DNA of 64,000 nucleotides from NCBI RefSeq assembly GCF_032586175.1, contig NZ_JAWHTE010000001.1, positions 248,001 through 312,000 of the forward strand, given 5' to 3'. Position 1 is the first letter of the stretch; each line of letters starts with the position of its first letter. The position numbers were made by a program, and so were the translations under genes. The DNA is from Ovoidimarina sediminis. GTDB taxonomy: Bacteria; Pseudomonadota; Alphaproteobacteria; Rhodobacterales; Rhodobacteraceae. The notes below the pieces were generated by a model that saw nothing but the letters and a program-made list of their open reading frames with translations, did no database searches and was not told the DNA's origin. Below, in pieces: positions 52,357-61,185 of the stretch.

Positions 52357-52482
52357 TCAGTCGAGCCGAACGCTTGGGGCGGAGCCGCGTTCGCCCGACG
52401 AGAAGCCGGCATAGTCGAGCGCGCGGTCAGCCCCCGCGGCGATGACGGCGATGGCAATGAACGCAAGGAGCATCGGTTTCAT
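52357..52482 (-). CDS. 41-residue membrane-anchored peptide
   Basis: MKPMLLAFIAIAVIAAGADR forms an N-terminal hydrophobic segment (residues 3-17), followed by a short polar periplasmic tail ending in APSVRLD. Its ATG overlaps the TGA of the WD40-cytochrome gene as ATGA, which is strong evidence that it is translated. No family is recognised. It could be a small partner or anchor for the cytochrome or formate dehydrogenase complex. Confidence 0.65.
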   Translation of the reverse strand: MKPMLLAFIAIAVIAAGADRALDYAGFSSGERGSAPSVRLD

Positions 52483-53810
52483 TTTTTGGTCTCCAGAGCG
52501 GTTTCCCGTTTCAGAAAGTCGATCAGGTCGGCCCGGTCCTCGGGCTTGGCGATCTGTTGCATCGGCATCTTGGTGCCGGGGATATAGTGGTCGGGGCCGA
52601 TATCGAACAACGCGTCGATCGTTTCTTCGCTCCATACGATATCGAGGGCGAGGATGGCCTCGGAATAGGGGTAGCCGTCCACCGAGCCCGCGCGACGTCC
52701 GAAGAGCCCCGCCAGCGGCGGTCCGGCTCGGCGTTCGCCATCCTCGCCCAGCGTATGGCATATGGAGCACTTGCGCAGAAACTGGCGCTCTCCATTCGGC
52801 ACCGCGTCAGGGTCGGTATGGAACTCGCGCCGTATCTCGGCGAGGCGGGGCGCACTGTCGGTGCCGTCGAGCGGCCAGAGCATCGCTTCGTTGGCGATGC
52901 CGCCCGCGATGATGCCCTCGCCCGAACCGGTGAAGGCAAGCGCCCAGATCGGACCGTTGAGAGCGGCGCGGAAATCGTGCTCTACACGCCAGTTCCCCGT
53001 ACCGACAATCATGATGTAACCTTCGCCGTCGCCCACCGCGAGACGCGCCCCTGCCGAGGAATGGGCGAGCGAGAGGATCGGGCGGCGACCCGCGGTTAGA
53101 TCGGCCAGCGCCTCGCCAGTCTCGAGCGCGAGGATGCGAGTGCCCCCATCGAGTGCCCCGTAGGCAAGCCAGCGTTCCGCCTCGTTCAGAAGGATCACGT
53201 TGATGCCGAAGCCGTGGCTTGCGAGGCGACGTGTAACCCGCCATGTGGCGGTTTCCCATTCGAGGAGCGTACCGTCATATCCTGCGGTATAGAGACGGCG
53301 CTCGTCACCTGACCATGCGACAGCATTCACGGGGCCCTCGTGCTCCGTCAATGTGGCGTCGAGCCGGCCGTCATCCGTTGACCAGATCCGCACGCTCCCA
53401 TCCCAGCTTGCCGAGGCGAGGCGTGTACCGTCCCGTGTGACGGAGAGGCCCATGACCTTGCCGGTATGGCCCTCAAGACGTTGAACTTGCCGGCCCTCGA
53501 GAACATCCCAGATGATGACGTCGAAGTCGTCGCTGCCCGAGGCGGCGCGTCCGGACGTCAGGGGGATCACCGTGTTCACCGCCGCCTCATGGCCGTCGAG
53601 CCAGTGAATGGCCTCGTCGCCTTCGAGGGACCATAGGCCGACCGAATTGTCGAAGCTCGCGCTGAGGAGGGTGCCGCCATCACCGGTTATCGCGAGCCCC
53701 ATCACAGGCCCGCCGTGCCCGGCGAATGTGCGGAAATCTGCCGCACCGGCGGGAAGCGCGCCGACGACAATCGCCGCCAGCGCCGTCGCGCGGGCCAGGA
53801 TCGCGATCAT
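52479..53810 (-). CDS. Periplasmic WD40 beta-propeller fused to a class I cytochrome c
   Basis: A 443-residue exported protein. The signal peptide covers residues 1-24 (cleaved after AGAA). About six or seven WD40-like blades fill residues 25-315, with repeated GH...V..L..T.DG..L.S.S.D..V..W patterns, for example at 31-60, 73-102 and 114-143. The cytochrome c domain spans about 335-440 with heme motif C348-S-I-C351-H352 and an axial methionine at M415 or M417 in GTKMPMQQI. It is coupled to the gamma subunit gene upstream (ATGA) and to a tiny peptide downstream. It is likely an electron acceptor or scaffold for formate dehydrogenase. Confidence 0.9.
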   Translation of the reverse strand: MIAILARATALAAIVVGALPAGAADFRTFAGHGGPVMGLAITGDGGTLLSASFDNSVGLWSLEGDEAIHWLDGHEAAVNTVIPLTSGRAASGSDDFDVIIWDVLEGRQVQRLEGHTGKVMGLSVTRDGTRLASASWDGSVRIWSTDDGRLDATLTEHEGPVNAVAWSGDERRLYTAGYDGTLLEWETATWRVTRRLASHGFGINVILLNEAERWLAYGALDGGTRILALETGEALADLTAGRRPILSLAHSSAGARLAVGDGEGYIMIVGTGNWRVEHDFRAALNGPIWALAFTGSGEGIIAGGIANEAMLWPLDGTDSAPRLAEIRREFHTDPDAVPNGERQFLRKCSICHTLGEDGERRAGPPLAGLFGRRAGSVDGYPYSEAILALDIVWSEETIDALFDIGPDHYIPGTKMPMQQIAKPEDRADLIDFLKRETALETKK

Positions 53811-55018
53811 TCCGCGGGCTGGGCGCCGGGCGCGGCAGAGCCTTTCTTGGCCTGAACCTCTTCAACCCAGAGCGAATGATGTTCCTTGGCCCAGTTGAGA
53901 TCGACTTCGCCCGTGCCCATCGCATCATAGGCGCCTTCCATGCCCACCGAGCCGATGTAGATGTGCGCGATGATGATCGCCATCATCACGAAGCTGACGA
54001 TGGCGTGCCAGAGTTGCGCGAACTGCATCTCTTCATGTGGCGCGAGTTGGGCGGGGAACGCCTCCATCCCGAGAAGCCCGGGCACGCCGAAATCGTTGAG
54101 GATCGCGAAAGTCTTGGCGAACATCGGCAGCTCGAACGGGAATAGAAGCGAGAGACCGGAGGCGGAAATCGAGCCGCCAAGCAGTATCACCGACCAGAAG
54201 ATGATCTTCTGGCCCGCGTTGAACTTCTTTGCAGGCGGATGCGATTTGCCGATGATCCCGCCGCCCTTGGCGAACCAGACAAGATCGTGCTTCGAAGGGA
54301 AGTTGTGAACGACCCAGAGCAAGAAGACCATGATGATCGACAACATGAAGGCCCAGGCCACATTGTTGTGCACCCACTTCGAAGCGATCGCCATGGTGGA
54401 GTAAGCCTCGTGCCCGATCAGGGGGATCAGGCCCTTACGGCCGAACAGCGTGAGCAACCCGGTGATCCCAAGAACGATGAAGGATCCCGCAAGAAGCCAG
54501 TGGGCGAAACGTTCGATTGCGTTGAAACGGAGGATCGTCACCCCGGCGCGGCCATGGCTGATCCGGATGCGTCCCCGAAGTATGAAGAAGAGCGCAAGAA
54601 ATCCAAGCGTGCCGAGAAGGAGGTAGCCGCCATAAGTGGAAAGCGGGCCCTGGCGGAAGGTTTGCCACCACATGCCGCGATCCTGCATAAGAACGCGCGC
54701 CGGCGCACCGCCGGCGGAGACCGTAACATCGGCCGTGCCGAAACGCAGGGCTTCCCAGACCTCGGCGTCGGAAGCGCCGCCGCGAACACCCAGCATGCTG
54801 GTGATGCCCTGGGCTTGTTCCGTCGCGCTGTCGAAGTCCCGCGGCAGCCGGGGAACGTCTTCGCCGCGCTGGCGCGCGAGAATGCTCTCGAGATCCGAGT
54901 TTGCATCTTCAGTTGTGATGACATCGGGTCCACCCATTGAGGTCTGCGCCAACGCCGGGGTGGATGAAAGAAACGCCGCCGAAATCAGGACAAACAGACC
55001 TGCCAGAACCCTTGTCAT
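53807..55018 (-). CDS. Formate dehydrogenase gamma subunit (cytochrome b)
   Basis: A 403-residue membrane subunit. A signal peptide (1-25) is followed by about 110 periplasmic residues, an extra helix (about 132-150, YLLLGTLGFLALFFILRG) and a four-helix cytochrome b556-type domain with likely heme histidines in FNAIERFAHWLLAGSF, SKWVHNNVAWAF, LWHAIVSFVMM and AIIIAHIYIGS. It passes electrons from the beta subunit to quinone or, here, possibly to cytochrome c. The ATG at 55018 follows GGGAGG. It comes 216 nt after the beta gene, a longer gap than elsewhere in the block. Confidence 0.92.
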   Translation of the reverse strand: MTRVLAGLFVLISAAFLSSTPALAQTSMGGPDVITTEDANSDLESILARQRGEDVPRLPRDFDSATEQAQGITSMLGVRGGASDAEVWEALRFGTADVTVSAGGAPARVLMQDRGMWWQTFRQGPLSTYGGYLLLGTLGFLALFFILRGRIRISHGRAGVTILRFNAIERFAHWLLAGSFIVLGITGLLTLFGRKGLIPLIGHEAYSTMAIASKWVHNNVAWAFMLSIIMVFLLWVVHNFPSKHDLVWFAKGGGIIGKSHPPAKKFNAGQKIIFWSVILLGGSISASGLSLLFPFELPMFAKTFAILNDFGVPGLLGMEAFPAQLAPHEEMQFAQLWHAIVSFVMMAIIIAHIYIGSVGMEGAYDAMGTGEVDLNWAKEHHSLWVEEVQAKKGSAAPGAQPAE

Positions 55019-55234
55019 ACCAACCTCCCTAGAAGACATGCCGTCATGGGCTTTTTGCCAATTTTATGCCTGCTTACCTGTACCGGGACACCTTCAAGTC
55101 AAGGCGCTCAAACCCCTCTATCGGAGTGGCGGCACCCATTTGTTCTTGCGTACCCGGAGACCATCGAACAAGGACGCCGCGGTGTTGGCCGCGACGTCCC
55201 GAATGCGCGTGGCGCGAGGGCCTTTGGGGCGGCG

Positions 55235-55831
55235 TCAGCCGCCCTTCTGGCCGTAAGCCGTGCCCCAGCCCCAGGCGCCCGAGCCGAAGCCACGGGCCAC
55301 GACACGCTCGCGGTAGATATCCGAGACCGTATCGCCGTCGCCGGCGAGAAGCGCCTTGGTCGAGCACATCTCGGCACAGATCGGAAGCTTGCCTTCCGCG
55401 ATCCGGTTGCGGCCGTACTTCTGGAACTCGACGGTGGACATGTCCTCTTCCGGGCCACCGGCGCAGAAGGTGCACTTGTCCATCTTGCCGCGCGACCCGA
55501 AGTTGCCCGCCTGCGGGAACTGCGGCGCGCCGAAGGGGCAGGCATAGAAGCAGTAACCGCAGCCGATGCAGAGATCCTTCGAGTGAAGGACCACACCGTC
55601 ATTGGTCTGATAGAAGCAATCGACCGGACACACCGCCATGCACGGCGCATCCGAGCAATGCATGCAGGCGACCGAGATCGACCGCTCGCCTGGCTTACCG
55701 TCTTCGATGGTCACGACCCGGCGCCGGTTGATGCCCCAGGGCACCTCGTGCTCGTTCTTGCACGCGGTAACGCAGGCGTTGCATTCGATGCAGCGCTCAG
55801 CGTCGCAGAGGAATTTCGCTCTTGCAGCCAT
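55235..55831 (-). CDS. Formate dehydrogenase beta subunit (4 x [4Fe-4S])
   Basis: A 198-residue iron-sulfur protein with four clusters: CIECNACVTACKNEH, CMHCSDAPCMAVCPVDC, CIGCGYCFYACPFGA and CTFC...CAEMC. There is no membrane anchor helix, unlike the FdnH type. It takes electrons from the alpha subunit and passes them to the gamma cytochrome. It begins 18 nt after fdhA with a GGGAGG leader. Confidence 0.95.
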   Translation of the reverse strand: MAARAKFLCDAERCIECNACVTACKNEHEVPWGINRRRVVTIEDGKPGERSISVACMHCSDAPCMAVCPVDCFYQTNDGVVLHSKDLCIGCGYCFYACPFGAPQFPQAGNFGSRGKMDKCTFCAGGPEEDMSTVEFQKYGRNRIAEGKLPICAEMCSTKALLAGDGDTVSDIYRERVVARGFGSGAWGWGTAYGQKGG

Positions 55832-55849
55832 TTTTCTTCATTCCTCCCT

Positions 55850-58747
55850 TTACGCCGACCAGATCTTGCAGAGGGTGGCCTTGGTCTCCTGCATCTGCGT
55901 CACGGAGTCATAGCCATAGGTCTGCGCGGTGTTGCAACTTTCCCCAAGAACGTATGGATCCGCCCCCTCGGGATATTTCGATCTTCGATCTTCGCCCTGC
56001 CAGTGGCCACCAAAGTGGAATGGCATGAAGGCAACGCCGGGTGCGACCCGTTCGGTGAGCATGGCCTTGACGAGGACCTTGCCCTTCTCGGGACCTTCCA
56101 CCCAGACATCCGCACCGTCGCGGATGCCAAGGTTGTTGGCGTCCCGCGGGTTCACTTCGACGAACATCTCCTGCTGGAGTTCGGCGAGCCACGGGTTGGA
56201 CCGGGTTTCGTCGCCGCCGCCCTCGTACTCCACCAGTCGCCCGGAGGTGAGGATGATCGGATACTCCTCGGAGAAGTCGTTCTTTTGGATCGACGAGTAC
56301 ATCGTCGGGACCCGCCAGAACTTCTTGTCGTCGTAGGTTGGGTAATCGGCCACCAGATCGCGGCGGTTCGAATACAGAGGCTCGCGATGCAGCGGCACGG
56401 GATCCGGGAAGGTCCAGACCACCGCGCGAGCTTTCGCATTGCCGTAGGGCGCGCAGCCGTGCTTGATCGCCACCCGCTGGATGCCGCCAGAGAGGTCGGT
56501 CTTCCAGTTGGTGTTCGGCCCCGCGACGGCGTCGATTGACGCGCGTTCCTCGTCGGTCAGATCACCGTCCCAGCCGAGATCCATGAGCATCTGCATGGTG
56601 AACTCGGGATAACCGTCCTGGATCTCCGATCCGACAGGCGCAACGCCCTCGGCGAGCAGGTTGTCGCCGTCACGCTCCACCCCGAAGCGGGCACGGAAGC
56701 CCATGCCGCCATCGGCAACGCGCTTGGAGATGTCATAGAGGTTCGGTGAGCCCGGGTGATTGAGTTCGGGCGTGCCCCAGCTTGGCCACGGCAGACCATA
56801 GTAGTCGCCATCTGCCGGCCCACCGTTCGCACGAAGCGTCGTGCGGTCGAAGGTGTGCTGGTTCTCCATGTGCTTGCGAAGACGCTCGGGCGACTGGCCG
56901 GTGTAACCGATCGTCCACATGCCGCGGTTGAACTCGCGGGTGATGTCTTCGATCAGAGGCTCGTCGCCGTTGAGGGCGATGTTCCGGAAGATACGGTCGG
57001 TGAAACCGAACTTGTCGGAGAAGAGCTTCATGATCTCGTGATCGGTCTTCGATTCGAAGAGCGGATCGATCACCTTCTCGCGCCACTGGAGCGACCGGTT
57101 CGACGCGGTGACCGAGCCGTAGGTCTCGAACTGTGTCGTGGCGGGAAGAAGATACACGCCATCCGTGCGGTCGTTCATGATCGCGGTGACCGTCGGGAAT
57201 GGATCAATCACGACCAGCATGTCGAGCTTCTCCATCGCCGTCTTCATTTCCGGCAGACGGGTCTGCGAGTTCGGCGCGTGGCCCCAGAAGACCATGGCCC
57301 GGGTGTTGTCGGGCTGGTCGAGGTTTTCCTTGGCTTCAAGGACACCATCGATCCAGCGGGACACCGGAATACCGCGCTCGTTCATCATGACGAGATCGGC
57401 GCCGTCCTGGCCGCCGCCGGGCTTGGTGCCGAAGCGGCCCTTGAGCCATTCGAGATCTTCTTCCCAGACCCGGGCCCAATGCGCCCACGATCCGGGTGCG
57501 AGGCCATAGTAGCCAGGCAGCGTATCGGCAAGAACGCCGAGGTCCGTTGCGCCCTGCACGTTGTCGTGGCCGCGGAAGATGTTGGTGCCGCCACCGGAGG
57601 TGCCCATGTTGCCGAGGGCAAGCTGCAGCACACAGTAGGCACGCGTGTTGTTGTTGCCGTTGGTGTGCTGGGTGCCGCCCATGCACCAGATCACTGTGCC
57701 GGGACGGTTGTTGGCAAGCGTGCGTGCCACGCGCTCGAGCTGGGAGCCCGGCACGCCAGTGACGCGTTCCACCTCTTCCGGCGTCCAGCGGGCGACCTCT
57801 TCCTTGATCTGATCCATACCCCAGACGCGGGTGCGGATGAATTCCTTGTCTTCCCAGGAATTCTCGAAGATGTGCCAGAGGATACCCCAGACTAGCGCCA
57901 CGTCAGAGCCCGGACGGAAGCGTACGTACTCATCGGCATGGGCGGCCGTACGCGTGAAGCGCGGGTCGCAGACGATAAGCGGCGCGTTGTTTTCTTCCTT
58001 CGCCTTCAGGATGTGAAGAAGCGACACCGGATGTGCCTCGGCAGGGTTGCCGCCGATCAGGAACATCGCCTTGGAGTTGTGGATGTCGTTGTAGGAGTTG
58101 GTCATGGCGCCGTAGCCCCATGTATTCGCAACACCCGCAACGGTCGTAGAGTGACAGATCCGCGCCTGGTGATCGATATTGTTGGTGCCCCAGTAGGCCG
58201 CGAACTTGCGCAGGAGATAGGCCTGCTCGTTATTGTGCTTGGCGGAGCCCAGCCAGTACACGCTGTCCGGCCCGCTTTCTTCGCGGATCTTCAGCATCTG
58301 GTCGCCGATTTCGTTGATCGCCTCTTCCCAGGAAACTTTCACCCACTCGCCGTTGACGAGCTTGGTGGGGTACTTCAGACGGCGCTCGCCGTGGGCGTGC
58401 TCGCGGACTGCCGCGCCCTTGGCGCAGTGGGCGCCGAGGTTGAACGGGCTGTCCCAACCGGGCTCCTGCCCCGTCCAGACGCCGTCCGACACTTCGGCGA
58501 TCACAGTGCACCCCACCGAACAATGCGTACATACGGTTTTGACGTTCTTCACCGCATTGGCGACGGCCGATTGCGCCTCGGCCTTCTGGACCATGCCGCC
58601 TGTCGCGCCGAAGGCCGCGAGGCCACCGACGGCGAGGCCGCTGGTACGGAGGAATGAGCGGCGGTCGACGCGCTTTTCGCCGACACGGGCCAGAAGGCCT
58701 TCCCGGGCCTTGGGCCGCGCGACGCTGTTTGTCTTCTTCCTGAGCAT
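55850..58747 (-). CDS. Formate dehydrogenase alpha subunit (W/Mo-bisMGD)
   Basis: A 965-residue periplasmic catalytic subunit. The twin-arginine signal has RRSFLR at 29-34. The N-terminal [4Fe-4S] ligands are C73, C76, C80 and C108. The metal ligand is cysteine C198 followed by H199 in DHQARICHSTTV; there is no in-frame TGA, so this is not a selenoprotein. The molydopterin domains end in FHFGGHWQGEDRRSKYP and SCNTAQTYGYD. The neighbouring Tup transporter and DUF2478 gene suggest tungsten, though molybdenum is not excluded. Confidence 0.96.
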   Translation of the reverse strand: MLRKKTNSVARPKAREGLLARVGEKRVDRRSFLRTSGLAVGGLAAFGATGGMVQKAEAQSAVANAVKNVKTVCTHCSVGCTVIAEVSDGVWTGQEPGWDSPFNLGAHCAKGAAVREHAHGERRLKYPTKLVNGEWVKVSWEEAINEIGDQMLKIREESGPDSVYWLGSAKHNNEQAYLLRKFAAYWGTNNIDHQARICHSTTVAGVANTWGYGAMTNSYNDIHNSKAMFLIGGNPAEAHPVSLLHILKAKEENNAPLIVCDPRFTRTAAHADEYVRFRPGSDVALVWGILWHIFENSWEDKEFIRTRVWGMDQIKEEVARWTPEEVERVTGVPGSQLERVARTLANNRPGTVIWCMGGTQHTNGNNNTRAYCVLQLALGNMGTSGGGTNIFRGHDNVQGATDLGVLADTLPGYYGLAPGSWAHWARVWEEDLEWLKGRFGTKPGGGQDGADLVMMNERGIPVSRWIDGVLEAKENLDQPDNTRAMVFWGHAPNSQTRLPEMKTAMEKLDMLVVIDPFPTVTAIMNDRTDGVYLLPATTQFETYGSVTASNRSLQWREKVIDPLFESKTDHEIMKLFSDKFGFTDRIFRNIALNGDEPLIEDITREFNRGMWTIGYTGQSPERLRKHMENQHTFDRTTLRANGGPADGDYYGLPWPSWGTPELNHPGSPNLYDISKRVADGGMGFRARFGVERDGDNLLAEGVAPVGSEIQDGYPEFTMQMLMDLGWDGDLTDEERASIDAVAGPNTNWKTDLSGGIQRVAIKHGCAPYGNAKARAVVWTFPDPVPLHREPLYSNRRDLVADYPTYDDKKFWRVPTMYSSIQKNDFSEEYPIILTSGRLVEYEGGGDETRSNPWLAELQQEMFVEVNPRDANNLGIRDGADVWVEGPEKGKVLVKAMLTERVAPGVAFMPFHFGGHWQGEDRRSKYPEGADPYVLGESCNTAQTYGYDSVTQMQETKATLCKIWSA

Positions 58748-58815
58748 CTTGTTTTTGTTCCCTATTGAGTTGGCGCCGGCCCGTTCGGGCCCTGCGCTTC
58801 CAAGGTACCGCGCGG

Positions 58816-59007
58816 TCAGAACCTGGCGCTGTCGAGGTAGGCTTTCACATGCGCGGTCATACGAAGACCGCTGCCCTCTTCGACCGGCTCTGCCGCATCG
58901 GCTTCGGTCGCAGTCACTGCCGAAACCGCCGCTGCCGGAGCCGAAACACTCATGAGCTTCAAGAAGCCCCTGCGGCTTTCGCCTGTCTTTTGATCCGGTT
59001 TTTTCAC
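58816..59007 (-). CDS. Formate dehydrogenase region Tat-target peptide
   Basis: A 63-residue protein with a twin-arginine signal (SRRGFLKLMSVSAPAAAVSA) and a short tail ending in VKAYLDSARF. Short Tat-target proteins of this kind recur just upstream of formate dehydrogenase alpha genes, and may help assembly or export. It starts at a GTG with a GAGGAGG site eight bases upstream. It lies between torD and fdhA on the same strand. Confidence 0.82.
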   Translation of the reverse strand: MKKPDQKTGESRRGFLKLMSVSAPAAAVSAVTATEADAAEPVEEGSGLRMTAHVKAYLDSARF

Positions 59008-59077
59008 GTCTTGCGCCTCCTCTTTCAGCCGGGCGTCCCCGACCTGTTCGCTTGCCGGGCGTCCCCGGCCATTTCCG

Positions 59078-59695
59078 TCAAGCCGCACTGTCGCCGGCCA
59101 TCTTGAATGCTTCCTTCTCGACCTCCATGAAGATGCGCCCGATGGCACCAACGGGAGTGTAGAACAGCGAGTTTTTCGCGCCCTCGAGATCAGAGAAGAA
59201 GTGGCGGGCCCAGGGCCCGATGTGAGCGTTCCAGAAATCCCGCTGCTGCCAGAGCGGCAGGGGATCGCCAAAGCGCCCGGTGATGAGCCCCGCCATCATC
59301 TCGCAGAGCGATCCGATGTTGTCTTCGGGCTCGAAAACGTCCGGGGCGCGCTCGATCCCGAGCCGCGCCATATCACGGCGCAGAACGGCGAGCGGTTTCT
59401 CGTTGAGAAACCCCGTCATGTAGAAACTTGCGAAGGGCAGAAGTTCGCCCCGCCCCACCCCGATGAAGAGGCGGTTGAATTCGCGTTCGACGCCGGCAGC
59501 ACTCTGCGACGTCGCGACCCGCGTCAGGGCCGTCACAGCCTCCCCGATCAGCGAATCGTCGCCCTCAAGCGCACGCGTCTTTTCGATCATGTCCTGGGAC
59601 GGCGGACGCGCCAGCAGCGCGCCAAGAAAATCATAGAGATCGGCCCGCAGCCGATCTTCTTCGGTAACCTCGACTTTGCCAGTTCGGTCTGTCAC
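59078..59695 (-). CDS. TorD/DmsD-family molybdoenzyme chaperone
   Basis: A 205-residue all-helical chaperone. Typical segments are RADLYDFLGALLARPP near the N-terminus, EFNRLFIGVGRGELLPFASFYMTGF and the EPEDNIGSLCEMMAGLI motif. These proteins bind the Tat signal of molybdoenzymes during cofactor insertion. The GTG at 59695, preceded by GGGAGG, is preferred to TTG at 59698. It sits directly before the Tat peptide and fdhA. Confidence 0.9.
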   Translation of the reverse strand: MTDRTGKVEVTEEDRLRADLYDFLGALLARPPSQDMIEKTRALEGDDSLIGEAVTALTRVATSQSAAGVEREFNRLFIGVGRGELLPFASFYMTGFLNEKPLAVLRRDMARLGIERAPDVFEPEDNIGSLCEMMAGLITGRFGDPLPLWQQRDFWNAHIGPWARHFFSDLEGAKNSLFYTPVGAIGRIFMEVEKEAFKMAGDSAA

Positions 59696-59794
59696 CAAGC
59701 CTCCCTTCCTGGCGTCCCTTTTCGGGTTTCATCAAAGTTACTCGGTATGCAGAGGAATGCAAGAGTCTCGCGCACCGCATGGTTGTATTTCGGT

Positions 59795-60511
59795 TCACGC
59801 TTCCGGGAGGGTAAACGTCATGCGGCGGCGCGTGGGGCGCGGCGTTTCGTCTTGGGGTTCGGGCGCATCTCGTGCAGCGGCTTGTTCAGATGGCGTGATA
59901 TCCTCCCCTGCCCCCCCAGCCTCCGGCTCCGTTGAGCGCGCATCGTCGTTCTCGCCAGGGGCATCGGGGGCGCGCGTGTTTGCACTGTTCAAGGTGTCCT
60001 GTGCACCGGCATTTTTTTCCGGCTGCGTCTCGGGACGTGCACTTTCCTGCATCTCGTTCGTGCCCTGCGAGACCAGGCCCTTACCCACTTCGTACAGGGT
60101 TTTCAGAGTGCCGGGTGGAACGAACCCGCCTGTGAAATCGTCGTCGTAGTCGTTCAGCCCGTCGAGCACCGCAAGCGTAGGGTTCGAGCGCCACAGGCGG
60201 CGCAGGGCCTTGCGGCGCAGGAACTCGGGAACACCGGCCTGCATGAAAGGCTGGAAATCATCACCCTTCTGCAACGTGGCCGGATCCGGAAGACCCAACC
60301 GCGCGAGGATCTCGGCTTCTTCCTCCGGCTTTTCCGGCTCCGGAGGTGGAAGCGACTCGCTTTCAGGCGGACGCGGTGCGGCGCCGGTTGGTTCGGTCGC
60401 CACCGCGCGCTCGGTGCCGGGCGACGGCCGCGCGGGTTCGGGTTCTTTGCTCACGGCCCCGCGCTTTCGGCGCGACCAGCGTGACAGGAAGCCGTCGGAG
60501 CCGTCGGTCAC
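59795..60511 (-). CDS. DUF3306 protein
   Basis: A 238-residue protein with the DUF3306 pattern: FLSRWSRRKRG at the N-terminus, an acidic Pro/Glu linker, and DFQPFMQAGVPEFLRRKALR followed by LWRSNPTLAVLDGLNDYDDD and FTGGF in the middle. The C-terminal 90 residues are low-complexity, acidic and poorly conserved. Function unknown; it recurs with formate dehydrogenase genes. The GTG start overlaps the stop of the DUF3305 gene as GTGA. Confidence 0.88.
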   Translation of the reverse strand: MTDGSDGFLSRWSRRKRGAVSKEPEPARPSPGTERAVATEPTGAAPRPPESESLPPPEPEKPEEEAEILARLGLPDPATLQKGDDFQPFMQAGVPEFLRRKALRRLWRSNPTLAVLDGLNDYDDDFTGGFVPPGTLKTLYEVGKGLVSQGTNEMQESARPETQPEKNAGAQDTLNSANTRAPDAPGENDDARSTEPEAGGAGEDITPSEQAAARDAPEPQDETPRPTRRRMTFTLPEA

Positions 60512-61083
60512 GATGGTTTCCTCTTGATCGAAGACGGCGCGCGGTAGACATCGGCCGGCTGACGCACGCGTGCGTCGCCGATTCCGTCTTCCTTAAGGTC
60601 TTCAAAGTGGCGTTTGCGCTTGCGCTTCACGAATTCCTCGTCGACATGGTGCCGCTTCACGAAATCATCCACCCAGGCGGCGAGCCCGTCGGGCATCGGG
60701 ATCGCCTCGACGATATCCTCGCCGTTGTCGGCATAATCCTGTGCCTCGTATGCCGAGACCGTGACGAGAAGCAGTTCCGGCCGATCATTTCCGCCGTCGC
60801 GATCGGCCCGCATGATTACCCAGCACAGAGGCGGCGTGTTCGCTAGCGCCGGAATGTAAGCTTCGGTTTCAGACCGGTGGAGCGTGAGGTCCGCGGTTGC
60901 GGCATGGTATTCCACAGCATCACCCTCTCGGCGGAGTTCGACCCAGTCGGCAGACGCCGCACCGGGCAGCACAGCGGTTGCGCGCCATGACCACTTTGCC
61001 CAGCGGGTTACACCCGGAGCGCGGCGGACGACGACGCCCACTGGCAGGCTGACACTGCGTTCTGGCGCTCGATCACTGCTCAT
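60508..61083 (-). CDS. DUF3305 protein
   Basis: A 191-residue protein of the DUF3305 family, found next to DUF3306 and formate dehydrogenase genes. SLPVGVVVRRAPGVTRWAKWSWRA opens the conserved core, followed by LTLHRSETEAYIPAL and LVTVSAYEAQDY; the C-terminus is highly basic (KRKRKRHFED). The ATG has a GGGGAGGAC leader. It is the first gene of the minus-strand formate dehydrogenase block and diverges from the ferredoxin gene, with 102 nt between them holding both promoters. Confidence 0.87.
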   Translation of the reverse strand: MSSDRAPERSVSLPVGVVVRRAPGVTRWAKWSWRATAVLPGAASADWVELRREGDAVEYHAATADLTLHRSETEAYIPALANTPPLCWVIMRADRDGGNDRPELLLVTVSAYEAQDYADNGEDIVEAIPMPDGLAAWVDDFVKRHHVDEEFVKRKRKRHFEDLKEDGIGDARVRQPADVYRAPSSIKRKPS

Positions 61084-61185
61084 CTTGTCCTCCCCGGGCC
61101 ACCTCACTAGGTTTTGGCCGGACCGGATTATTGCGGCGGGCAACGCAGGTGTCCAGCAGCAGTTCGGCAGGGATCGGGAGGAACG

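Noticed and set aside
55850..58747. Possible selenocysteine formate dehydrogenase
   Set aside because: The metal-ligand position is an ordinary cysteine codon and no in-frame TGA or SECIS-like stem is seen.
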